Shown here: piece by piece, positions 29,475 through 37,299 of the stretch
Layout: each line of letters opens with the position of its first letter
Position numbering within the stretch: the stretch's first letter is position 1
NCBI RefSeq assembly: GCF_001570605.1
Contig: NZ_BBXG01000015.1
Coordinates: forward strand, 124,001-188,000
Reading direction: 5' to 3'
DNA: 64,000 nt
From: Herbidospora cretacea
GTDB lineage: Bacteria; Actinomycetota; Actinomycetes; Streptosporangiales; Streptosporangiaceae
Notes under the pieces: generated by a model
What the model was told of the DNA's origin: nothing
Databases searched by the model: none
What the model saw: the letters and a program-made list of their open reading frames with translations, nothing else
Position numbers and translations under genes: made by a program

Positions 29475-29678
29475 ATGGCCAATGAACGTCATTACGGCGG
29501 GGAGAGCTCCGCCTTCATCACAGCGCTGGTGGCTCTCCAACGCGCCCAGGGCGTGCCGCTCGACCAGGCATACCAGTTCGCCGAAGCCACCTATCGGGAG
29601 ACGACGTCCAGAAAAGGCAGGAACTCCTTCGGCAACGACGAACTCCTGGAATTCCTGAGGTTGTTCGAACAGCGCTGA
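29475..29678 (+). CDS. Small hypothetical protein
   Basis: A possible 67-residue soluble protein (MANERHYGGESSAF, ending FLRLFEQR), helical and charged. AAAGGGG lies upstream of the ATG at a loose distance. Codon use has the high third-position GC of real genes here except at the start. No family is recognised; it could be spurious. Confidence 0.4.
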   Translation: MANERHYGGESSAFITALVALQRAQGVPLDQAYQFAEATYRETTSRKGRNSFGNDELLEFLRLFEQR

Positions 29679-30335
29679 ACCATCGGCTCCCGGCTGCGGG
29701 CCGGGAGCCACGTTGAGATGTACCAGGTCAAGGCTGCTTGTGCGGAATTGCACAGCACCCACATGCACTCGTCCTGCGAGCCGCGCGATCTACCGCACAT
29801 GGGGAACGTCACGGCCGGGCAACGCATCGATCTCCTCACGAACCACGGTGTACTGGGACTGGTCCTGCCGCCTTGGCAAGGCTCAAAGCTGTCCCGGACG
29901 GCCAGAGGCCCGACCGCCACACCGCCAAGCCTGACGATCTCGGCCACTCCGGAGTCTCCCGTGGACGACCCGTCACCTCGATCAGCGCCTCATCAAGGTC
30001 GGGCCGCTGGAGACCAAGACGCCCTCCCACCGGCTCATCCATGGTCCGACCCTCGCCATGCCCGGGTGCAACCTCGAAACCGGAGTCGAGCTCACCCCGT
30101 ACAGGAACCGACTCACCGCACCTCTCTCCAGCACGCCAACGGACGCGACGAGCTGCGCGCGAGGTCGGCGATGGTCCCACTTGGGCAAGTCGAGGCAGGC
30201 CCGTGACGCAACCTGGCCCTGACCTTCATGCTCTCCCTCCCCAAAAGGGGTACTAAGGGATGAAGGGGTACTAAAGGAGGCAGGCTGCCAAAAACCGATA
30301 AGGCCGTCAGAAAAGGTCGAAAGTGGGGGATTCAT
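29679..30335. other. Gene-sparse region
   Basis: No convincing gene is seen in these 650 bases. Several overlapping readings exist on both strands but none has a good ribosome site, family motif or consistent codon pattern. The right end holds the leader of the Asp23 operon, with a direct repeat at 30247-30274. Confidence 0.5.
30247..30274 (+). promoter_or_regulatory. Direct repeat GGGGTACTAA upstream of the Asp23 operon
   Basis: GGGGTACTAA occurs at 30247-30256 and 30265-30274, 18 bp apart. GGGTAC resembles the -10 element of SigB-type stress promoters in actinomycetes, but no clear GTTT -35 element is at the right distance, so this may be an activator site instead. Confidence 0.45.
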
Positions 30336-30782
30336 ATGACGGAGACCAGTGCGCCATCGGCCAAGGGCATGCCAGTCCCACGAGAGCGCGTCCCTGACCA
30401 CGGCCGGACCACCATCGCGGGGGACGTCGTCGCGAAGATCGCGGGCGTGGCCGCCCGGGAGATCTCCGGGGTGCACGACTTCGGCACCGGCCCGGCCCGC
30501 GTGTTCGGCGCGTTCAAGGGCAGACTCGGCGCCGAGGAGGGCGTCACCCGCGGCATCGCCGTCGAGGTGGGCGAGCGCCAGGCCGCGGTGGACATCGATC
30601 TGGTCGTCGACTACGGCGTGGCCATCCCGGGTCTCGCGGCAGCGGTCCGGGACAACGTGATCACCGCCGTCGGGGAGATGTGCGGGCTCGAGGTGACCGA
30701 GGTGAACGTCGCGGTGGACGACGTCTACCTGCCCAGCCAGGACGAGTCCTCGGGCACCAGGGAAGGTGCGCGGGTCCAATGA
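30336..30782 (+). CDS. Asp23/Gls24 envelope stress response protein
   Basis: A 148-residue Asp23-domain protein. The core TTIAGDVVAKIAGVAAREISG, GVHDFG, and the VDIDLVVDYGVAIPGLAAAVRDNV stretch match the Asp23/Gls24 family, which forms a membrane-associated layer important for envelope stability under stress. It begins a run of six genes that overlap one another or abut, ending with an AmaP-like membrane anchor. The ATG at 30336 follows a spaced AAAGTGGGGG. In Gram-positives AmaP recruits Asp23 to the membrane, so the genes probably act as one complex. Confidence 0.88.
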   Translation: MTETSAPSAKGMPVPRERVPDHGRTTIAGDVVAKIAGVAAREISGVHDFGTGPARVFGAFKGRLGAEEGVTRGIAVEVGERQAAVDIDLVVDYGVAIPGLAAAVRDNVITAVGEMCGLEVTEVNVAVDDVYLPSQDESSGTREGARVQ

Positions 30783-31090
30783 CCACGAGCACGGGCCCGG
30801 ACGCGAGGCGGATCGCCGAGACGGTGGCCTCGTGTCCCGGCGTCGCCGCGCTCCTCGCCGGTCCGTTCGGGACGGTCGCCACGTATCTTCCCGGCGGATC
30901 CGTGACGGGGGTGCGCCTGCGCGACGAAGTGGTCGAGATTCATGTGGCCGTCCGGTACGGCAGGCCGATCCCCGAGATCGTGGCCGAGGTCCGCGAAGCC
31001 GTGGGCCCGCTGATCGGCGACAGACGTGTGGACGTGATGGTCGACGACGTCACCGAAACCGAAGAAGCCAGGAAGGTAGGTTCATCATGA
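30779..31090 (+). CDS. Asp23-like short protein
   Basis: A 103-residue protein with the second half of an Asp23-type domain: VEIHVAVRYGRPIPEIVAEVREAV and VDVMVDDV. The N-terminal half is RRIAETVASCPGVAALLAGP. The ATG overlaps the stop of the preceding gene by four bases. It is shorter than a standard Asp23 protein and is one of three such paralogues in this operon. Confidence 0.75.
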   Translation: MTTSTGPDARRIAETVASCPGVAALLAGPFGTVATYLPGGSVTGVRLRDEVVEIHVAVRYGRPIPEIVAEVREAVGPLIGDRRVDVMVDDVTETEEARKVGSS

Positions 31091-31272
31091 ACCAGTTCCC
31101 AGTTTGGTCCATCGTCGGGCTCTTGTTCGGCACGATCCTCGGAATCGTGGGCGCCTTCGGCGGCCTCAACGCCTTCCTCATCGTGCTCGTTCTCGGGGTC
31201 GTCGGCTTCTTCGTCGGGCTCGTCCTCGAAGGCGGCGTCGAAATGCCCAAGCTCAAGGCAAGGCGGCAGTGA
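31087..31272 (+). CDS. Small membrane protein (DUF2273-like)
   Basis: A 61-residue protein with two adjacent membrane helices (IVGLLFGTILGIVGAFGG and FLIVLVLGVVGFFVGLVL) and a basic tail (KLKARRQ). Small two-helix proteins of this kind sit between asp23 and amaP genes in many Gram-positives. Its start overlaps the previous gene, and its stop overlaps the GTG of the next. Confidence 0.75.
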   Translation: MNQFPVWSIVGLLFGTILGIVGAFGGLNAFLIVLVLGVVGFFVGLVLEGGVEMPKLKARRQ

Positions 31273-31595
31273 CCGCCACGGCCGGGCCCGGCGCCACTGC
31301 GGTCTCGGAGCGCACGTTCGTGAAAATCGCCACGGAGGTGGCCGCCGACGACGACCGGCTGGCGGAGAAGCCACGAGTGGCGGCGTCCATCAGCGGGGCC
31401 GTCGCCGCCGTGCGGCTGGGCCTCGCCGTCCGCTACCCGGCGCCGGTGCGTCAGGTCGCGGCGGAGGCGCGCGAGCGGCTCATGAGCCGGATACGCGACC
31501 TGACCGGCATCACCGTCGAGAACGTCGACGTCGACATCGTCCGGCTCGTGCCAGAACCGAGGAGCGGCCATGACGACTCTCCACGCGGGGGCTGA
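31269..31595 (+). CDS. Asp23-like short protein
   Basis: A 108-residue protein, the third Asp23-type unit of the operon: FVKIATEVAADD, LGLAVRYPAPVRQVAAEARERLMSR and VENVDVDIVRLV. The GTG start overlaps the stop of the small membrane protein. The last 26 bases overlap the start of the next gene in another frame, the largest overlap in this operon. Confidence 0.7.
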   Translation: MTATAGPGATAVSERTFVKIATEVAADDDRLAEKPRVAASISGAVAAVRLGLAVRYPAPVRQVAAEARERLMSRIRDLTGITVENVDVDIVRLVPEPRSGHDDSPRGG

Positions 31596-32175
31596 TTCCC
31601 CCGAACCCCAGACCCGCGCGTCCGTACGCGGGAAGGACGCGGTGCGCTTCCTGCGCTCCAGACGGAAGATCCCCGCGGCGATCGCCGCGCTCGTCCTGTT
31701 CGCCGCCGGACTGGTGATCGCGATGGAAGCGATCTCGGCACTGTTCGGCCACCCAGGACGGATCGTGCCGTACGACCGGGTCGCAGACTGGGCCCGTGTC
31801 ACGACCTGGCAGGACAACGCGGTCATGGCAGGCGCCGGAGCCATCGCGATCGTGGGGATCCTGCTCATCCTGATCGGCACGGTCCCCGGCCGCCCCCGGC
31901 TCGTGGCGCTGCGCAGCGGCGACCCCAGCATGATCATCGGCACCCCGCGGCGCATGCTGGCCCGGGTGCTCGGCGCGGTCGCAGCTCAGGTGGACGGTGT
32001 GCGCCAGGCGCGGGCGCAGATACGCGGGCGGCAGGTGACCGTACACGCGGGCACCGACCTGCGCGACACGGCCGCACTGCGCGAGCGTGTGCAAACGGCC
32101 GTGGAGGACGAACTGGCCAGACTCGCGCCAGTCGGCCGCTACACGGTCAAGACCAAGGTGAGAGGTGCACCATGA
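31570..32175 (+). CDS. Membrane protein of the Asp23 operon (DUF6286-like)
   Basis: A 201-residue protein with two membrane helices (about 37-58 and 85-105) and a C-terminal cytoplasmic domain (VRQARAQIRGRQVTVHAGTDL) that resembles the AmaP tail. Actinobacterial Asp23 operons usually contain such a gene, often annotated DUF6286. It probably gives the Asp23 proteins a second membrane docking site (inference from position and topology). Confidence 0.7.
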   Translation: MTTLHAGADSPEPQTRASVRGKDAVRFLRSRRKIPAAIAALVLFAAGLVIAMEAISALFGHPGRIVPYDRVADWARVTTWQDNAVMAGAGAIAIVGILLILIGTVPGRPRLVALRSGDPSMIIGTPRRMLARVLGAVAAQVDGVRQARAQIRGRQVTVHAGTDLRDTAALRERVQTAVEDELARLAPVGRYTVKTKVRGAP

Positions 32176-32765
32176 ACCGAAGCAGGGCCTTCGGCCGGGG
32201 CATCGCGCGCGGCAACCGAACCGGCCTGGTAGTGCTAGGCCTGATCCTTCTCCCGGCGGGCGCCACCGCCTTGGCCCGCGGCTTGGGCCTCTTCGGCGCG
32301 ACCGCGGCCCGGACGCCCCTGCTGCCCAATCCCGTCTCCACCTTCGCCGGTGCCAGCTCCTGGTTCTGGCCGGCCGTCGCCGTCGGAGGCGTCGTACTGG
32401 GCGTCATCGGCCTGAGCTGGCTGCTAGCCCAGTTCCGGGTCGACCGGCTGAATCGCATGCGCCTGGAGTCCGGTCCGTCCGGGGTCACCGAGATCACCGG
32501 CAGGCAGGCCGGCGAAACCCTGGCCGGCCAGGTGAGCGCCTACAGGGGCGTGCGACGCGCACGAGCCTCGCTCCGCGGAAAGCCGGACGCGCCCGCCCTA
32601 GACCTGCGGGTGACCTCACAAGATCCGGCCCACCCGGATGCCCTGATCACCCGCTTGCACGACGAGGCACTTCCGGACCTGCGGACCGCGCTGGGCCTGG
32701 AACGCCTGCCCGCCCTGATACGGCTCCGCTTCGGCCCGGGCGGACGAACGCGCGAGGTCCACTGA
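32172..32765 (+). CDS. AmaP-like alkaline shock membrane anchor protein
   Basis: A 197-residue protein with two membrane helices (about 18-40 and 65-88), then a cytoplasmic domain with VTEITGRQAGETLAGQVSAY and LDLRVTSQDP, matching the membrane anchor of Asp23 (AmaP). The ATG overlaps the stop of the preceding gene. It closes the six-gene operon. Confidence 0.75.
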   Translation: MNRSRAFGRGIARGNRTGLVVLGLILLPAGATALARGLGLFGATAARTPLLPNPVSTFAGASSWFWPAVAVGGVVLGVIGLSWLLAQFRVDRLNRMRLESGPSGVTEITGRQAGETLAGQVSAYRGVRRARASLRGKPDAPALDLRVTSQDPAHPDALITRLHDEALPDLRTALGLERLPALIRLRFGPGGRTREVH

Positions 32766-33178
32766 CACGTCACGGAGCTGTGCTGGGCTGCCCGGCTTGA
32801 AGCAGCACACTCCGCTCGGGCAAGATCGTCGACTCGTTCTTTCACACAGGCCTTGAAAGTGCGTTGGACGCAGACACCGTCCCCGGCCTTGAAAGCGAGC
32901 GATCTTGTGGGGGTAATCACTCGGCTGGTCACCTGGAGGCTGCAACCGGCATGTCAGCCGCGCTGCGGCGCAGTTGGAAATCCATCATCCGAGCGAAGCG
33001 AGAGTAGCCCCAGCGAAGCGAGGCCTTACCAGGGAGCGCGTGGGGCGGAGCCCTTCATCCGCAAGCTCGTCGTGACGCCGGGCATCGGCACGGTAGCAAT
33101 CCTCGGCGGGGTAACCATGCCGTAACGCCATAAGCGAATGGCCGGTCCGGAATCCAGCCGGGCCGACCATTCTACGCG
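32766..33178. other. Intergenic region with R1 repeat
   Basis: No gene is supported. The stretch is largely repeat sequence (R1 copy, 32886-33055). A short extra copy of its first bases (GGCCTTGAAAGTG) lies at about 32850. Confidence 0.6.
32886..33055. repeat. Dispersed intergenic repeat R1, copy A
   Basis: About 170 bp align with 35461-35610. Shared blocks in order: GCCTTGAAAG-GAGC, GTAATCACTC, CGGCATGTCAGCCG, GGAA-TCCATCATC-GAGCGAA, GAGGCCTTACCAGGGAGCGC and GGGGCGGAGCCCTTC. This copy has an extra 20-bp partial duplication around AGCGAAGCGAG. Confidence 0.85.
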
Positions 33179-33658
33179 TCAGGCGGAGATCTCCTCCCAC
33201 ACAGCGGCGGGGCTGGTGCAGGGCGCCTGCTGGGTGAGACCGCCGGACGCAGGCCCGGAGATGAGGCAGTAGCCGGAGTTCAGGTTCTGAAATCTCCATT
33301 TCTTGCTGCTCACGTTGACGAGTTTCCACCGACGTGAGAGGTGCCCATCACAGGCATACTGGACGCCCTGCGCTCCGGACGTCACGCTGCCACCGGCAAT
33401 CGTCAGGCAGAGGTTGGTGGTGATGTTTGTGATGGTGGCATCGTTGTGATTCGTACCGTTTTTCCAGATGTTCCACCCCGAGGTGCAGCTTCCCGTTTTG
33501 ACCTGGGCGTTGGCGCTGTTGCTCGTCACCGTCAGGCAGTAGCCCCAGTAGCCCTTCCAGCGCTTCGTCGCGGCGGCGGATGCGGGCGGAGCCATCAACG
33601 CCATGACCGCCATGACCGTTGTCGCCGCCGCGACCATTCGTTGCGTGCTTCTTCTCAT
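33179..33658 (-). CDS. Secreted ricin-type beta-trefoil lectin-like protein
   Basis: A 159-residue exported protein. The N-terminal 30 residues are a signal peptide ending PPASA. The mature part of about 130 residues contains three lectin-like repeats with YCLTV, LCLTIA and YCLISG motifs, paired cysteines and RRWKL/KKWRF strands like the Q-x-W motif of ricin B chains. It probably binds a sugar on the cell surface or outside. ATG at 33658 is preceded by GAAAGG. An ATG 30 bp upstream is possible but would add a charged tail before the signal. Confidence 0.75.
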   Translation of the reverse strand: MRRSTQRMVAAATTVMAVMALMAPPASAAATKRWKGYWGYCLTVTSNSANAQVKTGSCTSGWNIWKNGTNHNDATITNITTNLCLTIAGGSVTSGAQGVQYACDGHLSRRWKLVNVSSKKWRFQNLNSGYCLISGPASGGLTQQAPCTSPAAVWEEISA

Positions 33659-34413
33659 CGGGTCGTCGCCTTTCCACGGCCTCGGCATTCGCTCGGGGCA
33701 GCCAACTCCCTTGGAGCTTAAAAGCGGCAAGTACATTCTTCGTATATTCACGACAATGGCCGATGACCAGATAAAACTAATCATGTCAAGGTCAGATGGC
33801 TAGATACTCATGCGTTCGAGCACTGCCGCCAGGTAGCGGTGGCCGATCTCGACCCGAATGGCGAGATCGCCGCCGTGGACGGTCACGGAGTGGCGAAAAG
33901 ACCCTTGGCTCGTCGTGGCCGGCACACGCCGTCGCTCTGCCCGGAGCGGGTGCACACCCGGCTACGCCATCAAGGCCGCTGTCCCTGAATCGGGCGCGGG
34001 AAGGTGACGCGGACGGGTCGGCCCGAAAAGGCCGCATGCCCGCCGCGCCTGGCCGCCCGTGCCGCCGACGCCCGCAGCGCGGCGGCGTGAAACCCGTGAA
34101 TGTCGCACCCTCCTTGACGTCCCTAGACCCCTGTTCAACGGGCTGTCGACGGTCCATGGGCGTACGTGGGTGTCCGGTGAAGTCCACCGCGGTTGCTGTA
34201 CTTTCCGGCTGGACAGCAAGGCTCTTAGCTGAGTCGAGCGATCGACATGCAGTCTGATCGACCACCTGGGTGTCGATTCAATCGACCCCGGCCGGTCGAT
34301 CGACCCTCTCGGTTAGCTCTCGACCTCCCAACGCGCTGAAGCTGCACAGCGGCCCTGGTGATCGTGACGGCACTGCGACCCAAAGCGGCGCCCGCTGATC
34401 AAGAATTGCCCGT
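33659..34413. other. Gene-poor region with TCGATCGA-type palindromes
   Basis: No convincing gene is seen. Both strands have open readings from about 33795 to 34260 that mirror each other, with no motif. At 34230-34310 there is a cluster of ATCGAC repeats and palindromes (separate entry). Confidence 0.5.
34272..34305. promoter_or_regulatory. Palindrome pair (possible operator)
   Basis: GTCGATTCAATCGAC (34272-34286) and GGTCGATCGACC (34294-34305) are perfect palindromes sharing the half-site TCGAT. More ATCGAC half-sites occur at 34240 and 34256. The cluster lies about 110 bp before two small plus-strand genes. Confidence 0.45.
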
Positions 34414-34572
34414 GTGGACCCAGCGATCTCCGCACTGATCCTCACCTACACCCAGACCAAGGACCCCGCCGACCTAGCCGCCGTCCGCACCCGCGCAGAA
34501 GAGCTCGGCGACCCCCATGCGATCGAATTGGCGGACAACCTCCAGGCCATGGCCGAAGGCAGGGAGCGGTGA
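34414..34572 (+). CDS. Small hypothetical protein
   Basis: A 52-residue helical protein from a GTG start (VDPAISALILTYTQTK, then DPADLAAVRTRAEELGD). It has the amphipathic pattern of a helical hairpin and good codon bias. No ribosome site is obvious, so translation may be leaderless. It is followed after 36 bp by another small gene. Confidence 0.5.
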   Translation: MDPAISALILTYTQTKDPADLAAVRTRAEELGDPHAIELADNLQAMAEGRER

Positions 34573-34608
34573 ATCGCCACCCCAGCGGACCACGATCCGC
34601 TCCTGGCC

Positions 34609-34920
34609 ATGATCCCGGCCTTCATCGCCAACGACGTCTCCGGCCTCCGCGACGCCGCCAGGGCATTGCCGCCCGACTCGGTCACCGGTAACTACCTCCG
34701 CTGCCTCCTGGCAGGGGATGTCAAGGGCCTGCACCGCGCGATCCGGGGCCTGCGCCCGTCGTACCGCATCGCCCTGCTGGACCTTGCGGTAGAGGCTCAG
34801 CAGGAGATGTACGAGTCGACAGGTGACCAGCGCCTGCGCAAGGCGTCGGCCAGGCACCAGAGGAAGGCCACCCGCCTCCGTGAACCGCGCCCCCGCTGGT
34901 GGCGGCTCACTCGCCGGTGA
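34609..34920 (+). CDS. Small hypothetical helical protein
   Basis: A 103-residue protein rich in Ala, Leu and Arg with a strongly basic C-terminus (RRLREPRPRWWRLTRR-like). It is likely all helical and may bind nucleic acid or membrane. No family is recognised. Its frame is closed upstream by the TGA at 34570, so ATG 34609 is the best start. Confidence 0.5.
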   Translation: MIPAFIANDVSGLRDAARALPPDSVTGNYLRCLLAGDVKGLHRAIRGLRPSYRIALLDLAVEAQQEMYESTGDQRLRKASARHQRKATRLREPRPRWWRLTRR

Positions 34921-34935
34921 CACGCTGATCTTCGG

Positions 34936-35328
34936 TTAGGCGTTCAGGAAGACCGGCACGATCGTGGCGATGGCGAGCACGCCCGCGCCGACTTTCGGCC
35001 AGGCGAACCCGGGTGAGGCGAGCCACGACACGAGCGCGTAGCCAGCCGCCGGAACGGCGATCATGATGGGCGCCGGGAGGAACCCGATGCCGAGGATGGC
35101 CAGCCAGCTCAACAGGCCGTACAGCAGGAAGGCGCCGGCGGGGAGCGCCGCCCAGCCGACGGGCCACCAGTTCGGCAGTCGCGCGGCGGCGCCGAGGATC
35201 ATGCCGAGCACGAGTGGCACCAGCACGATCAACACCCCGTACGGCGACCAGAGGTAACAACCGATCGCGGCGGCGTAGATCGCCAGGGCGACCAGCAGAC
35301 GTTTTTCCCATAACGGCATACGTCGCAC
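34936..35328 (-). CDS. Small integral membrane protein
   Basis: A 130-residue protein with four to five membrane helices and short loops (KRLLVALAIYAAAIGCYLW, GVLIVLVPLVLGMILGA, GAFLLYGLLSWLAILGIG and so on). There are no conserved charged residues within the helices that would suggest transport. Function unknown. Confidence 0.6.
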   Translation of the reverse strand: MRRMPLWEKRLLVALAIYAAAIGCYLWSPYGVLIVLVPLVLGMILGAAARLPNWWPVGWAALPAGAFLLYGLLSWLAILGIGFLPAPIMIAVPAAGYALVSWLASPGFAWPKVGAGVLAIATIVPVFLNA

Positions 35329-35460
35329 TATAGGCTCACGCGATAATGACGATCTCGCCTTTCGCGTGTCCGTTTTCGACCTCGCGCAGGGCCTGGCCCA
35401 CGTGGGGGTCCCACCGACACTTGCACGGCAGATCTCGCGTCCGCATCACCGAGCGGCCCA

Positions 35461-35610
35461 GCCTTGAAAGTGAGCAATCTTTCAGGCGTAATCACTCAGT
35501 TAGTCACTAAGAAGCTCCAAACGGCATGTCAGCCGTTCCGTGGCGCAATTTGGAATCCATCATCTGAGCGAAACGAGGCCTTACCAGGGAGCGCGAGGGG
35601 CGGAGCCCTT
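35461..35610. repeat. Dispersed intergenic repeat R1, copy B
   Basis: About 150 bp, colinear with copy A at 32886-33055 and in the same orientation, but lacking A's internal 20-bp duplication. Both copies can be read as short peptides with similar text (GVIT-LVT, ACQP, NPSSER), but the similarity is explained by the DNA repeat. Confidence 0.85.
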
Positions 35611-35734
35611 CGCCAGGAGCGCAGCGACCCGGAGCGAAGCGACGTCAGGCGCAGTAGCGCCGGGGGAGCGCGAGGGGGCGACAGCCCTCTCGTATCGGGG
35701 GGTTCGGGGGGTCGTCCCCCCGTGTAAACGACGA

Positions 35735-35784
35735 AGGGACCCTAGGGGAAGCCGCCCCAGAGGGGCGGCGACCATAAGGTCCCT
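35735..35784 (-). terminator. Nested hairpin terminator downstream of tRNA-Ala
   Basis: An outer pair AGGGACC / GGTCCCT encloses a perfect inner hairpin GCCGCCCC-AGA-GGGGCGGC (35751-35769). It lies 10 bp beyond the 3' end of the minus-strand tRNA. No long U-run follows. Confidence 0.6.
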
Positions 35785-35793
35785 GGTCACGAG

Positions 35794-35867
35794 TGGAGCT
35801 ATGGGGATTTGAACCCCAGACCCCTTCGATGCGAACGAAGTGCGCTACCGGACTGCGCTATAGCCCC
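35794..35867 (-). tRNA. tRNA-Ala (anticodon CGC)
   Basis: A 74-nt cloverleaf. The acceptor arm is GGGGCTA / TAGCTCC and includes the G3-U70 wobble that identifies alanine tRNAs. The D arm is GCGC-AGTCCGGTA-GCGC. The anticodon arm is CTTCG-TTCGCAT-CGAAG with anticodon CGC, reading GCG. The T arm is TGGGG-TTCAAAT-CCCCA. The discriminator is A; CCA is not encoded. Confidence 0.95.
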
Positions 35868-35920
35868 GTGAACGAGATCTAGGCTACCAAACTCCAGCAC
35901 CCCTTCGCGCCATCCACGCG

Positions 35921-36502
35921 CTAGTCCCCCACCGCTCGCCGGTGATCCGCGTACTGGTCGAAGACGTACGCCCGCTTCTTCTCCAGTTCGATGATCTCGG
36001 CCTCGCGTGCCGCCTGAGCGGCTCGCCGGGCCTCCGCGCGGGCTCGCCGGACCCGGTCGGCCCGGACCCGGGCCGCGAGGTCCTGCTGCTCGTCCTCCAG
36101 CTTGGAGGCCACTCGCAGCAGCAGCACGTAGAGGCCCAGGAGGAGCGCCGCCGGGGCCACGCCCCACCACGGCACCACCCCAAGAGAGGCAGCCAGGGCG
36201 GAGACGACGACCATGGCCACGCACCACAGCAGCGTTCGGCGGCGGCGGACGCGGATGCGGGCGCGCCTTCGGTTGGTGGCGAACTGGGGGTCGGAGGCAG
36301 CGGCGGGTTCGGACACCGAAGCCTCCTCCTCCGTGGTCGCCGGGGGGGCCACGGCCTGATCGAGGGATTCGATCAGGGTGTCGCCCTCGGTGTTGTCCTT
36401 GTCTTCGTCCATTAGGACATAGCGGTCGCGGCGTAGCCACATCGGCACGAGCACGCCGAGCCACATCGCGACGATGGCCAGATAGAGGAGGACGCTGCTC
36501 AT
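35921..36502 (-). CDS. sepX: Membrane cell-division protein SepX / Glp receptor GlpR
   Basis: A 193-residue membrane protein. It opens with a signal-anchor helix (SSVLLYLAIVAMWLGVLVPMW), then an acidic low-complexity stretch, a basic run RRRARIRVRRRR, two close membrane helices (about 88-125) and a long charged C-terminal coiled coil. This layout is that of the actinobacterial protein called SepX in Streptomyces and GlpR in Corynebacterium, a receptor for the gephyrin-like protein Glp that links it to FtsZ and polar growth. A glp/moeA homologue lies 1.7 kb upstream on the same strand, as in other actinobacteria. Confidence 0.85.
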   Translation of the reverse strand: MSSVLLYLAIVAMWLGVLVPMWLRRDRYVLMDEDKDNTEGDTLIESLDQAVAPPATTEEEASVSEPAAASDPQFATNRRRARIRVRRRRTLLWCVAMVVVSALAASLGVVPWWGVAPAALLLGLYVLLLRVASKLEDEQQDLAARVRADRVRRARAEARRAAQAAREAEIIELEKKRAYVFDQYADHRRAVGD

Positions 36503-36624
36503 CGGCTGCTCTCCTCCTGATCTCGACCCGCCTGCATGCTCACGTCACGCACCGTAAGACGGCGTGTCACTGATTGACGAGCATTCGGTGCGGTGTGTCG
36601 CGAGATCGTCGAACCTGTTGGTGC

Positions 36625-37263
36625 CTACGGGGACTCTCCGTGACGCGCTTTCGACGCGTCGCGGGCCCTGCGCCACTGGACGAGCAGGCCTCGCGGCACG
36701 TCTTCCACGGTCAACGCGTAGCAGATGTGGTCTCGCCACGCTCCGTCGATGTGGAGTTGCTTTCTGCGTACGCCCTCCTCGCGGAAGCCGAGTTTCTCGA
36801 CGACCCGGCGGCTGGCATGGTTCTCGGGGCGGATGTTGGCCTCCAGGCGGTGGAGGCCGGTGGTGAAGAAGCAGTGGTCGACGGCCATGGCCAGAGCCGT
36901 GGGGGTGATGCCCCGGCCGGCCAGGGCGCCGTCGACCCAGTAGCCGACCTGGGCGGAGCGGGCCGAGCCCCAGACGATCGCGCCGACGGTGAGCTGGCCG
37001 GCGAAGACGCCGTTGTACGTCACGACCCATGGCAGCGCGAGACCCTGGCGGGCCTCCCGGCGGAGGGTGCCGACCATGGAGACGTAGGGGCTGAGGCCGG
37101 TGCGGAACAGGGGCGTCTCGGGGTTGCTGGGCTCCCAGGGGCGCAGCCAGTCGGCGTTGCGCAGGCGGGTCTCCCGCCAGACGCGGACGTCGCGGAGCCG
37201 CAGCGGCCGGAGCCCCACGGGGCCCTCCACCAAGGTCGCGGGCCAGCCGCGAAGTCGATCCAC
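36625..37263 (-). CDS. GNAT-family N-acetyltransferase (RimJ-like)
   Basis: A 212-residue acetyltransferase. The N-terminal GPVGLRPLRLRDVRVWRETR, the central VGYWVDGALAGRGITPTALAMAVDHCF (acetyl-CoA binding, motif A with G-R-G-I) and LEANIRPENHASRRVVEKLGF (motif B) match RimJ/RimL proteins, which acetylate protein N-termini. It lies between mog and sepX in the conserved actinobacterial order galU-glp-moaC-mog-rimJ-sepX. The target here is unknown. Confidence 0.85.
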   Translation of the reverse strand: MDRLRGWPATLVEGPVGLRPLRLRDVRVWRETRLRNADWLRPWEPSNPETPLFRTGLSPYVSMVGTLRREARQGLALPWVVTYNGVFAGQLTVGAIVWGSARSAQVGYWVDGALAGRGITPTALAMAVDHCFFTTGLHRLEANIRPENHASRRVVEKLGFREEGVRRKQLHIDGAWRDHICYALTVEDVPRGLLVQWRRARDASKARHGESP

Positions 37264-37299
37264 TCTTCAATCATCCCTCTTGTTCACCGGATCACGCCA

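Larger units (their letters stand above)
35329..35793. other. Intergenic region with R1 repeat and hairpins
   Basis: It holds the second full R1 copy, then G-rich repetitive DNA (GGGGGGTTCGGGGGGTCG) and the tRNA terminator. No gene is supported. Confidence 0.6.

Noticed and set aside
29591-29947. Minus-strand peptide with VAVGPLAVRDS, like a DUF397 end
   Set aside because: Only a few residues match, there is no DUF397 start (WRKSSYS type), and no start site. It may be a relic, but the evidence is too thin.
32853-33125. Short peptides in R1 copies A and B with similar text
   Set aside because: The similarity follows from the repeated DNA; lengths and ends differ, and no ribosome site is present.
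33792-34265. Mirror-image open readings on both strands
   Set aside because: Neither has a family motif, ribosome site or neighbour link; the overlap of both strands points to base-composition effects.
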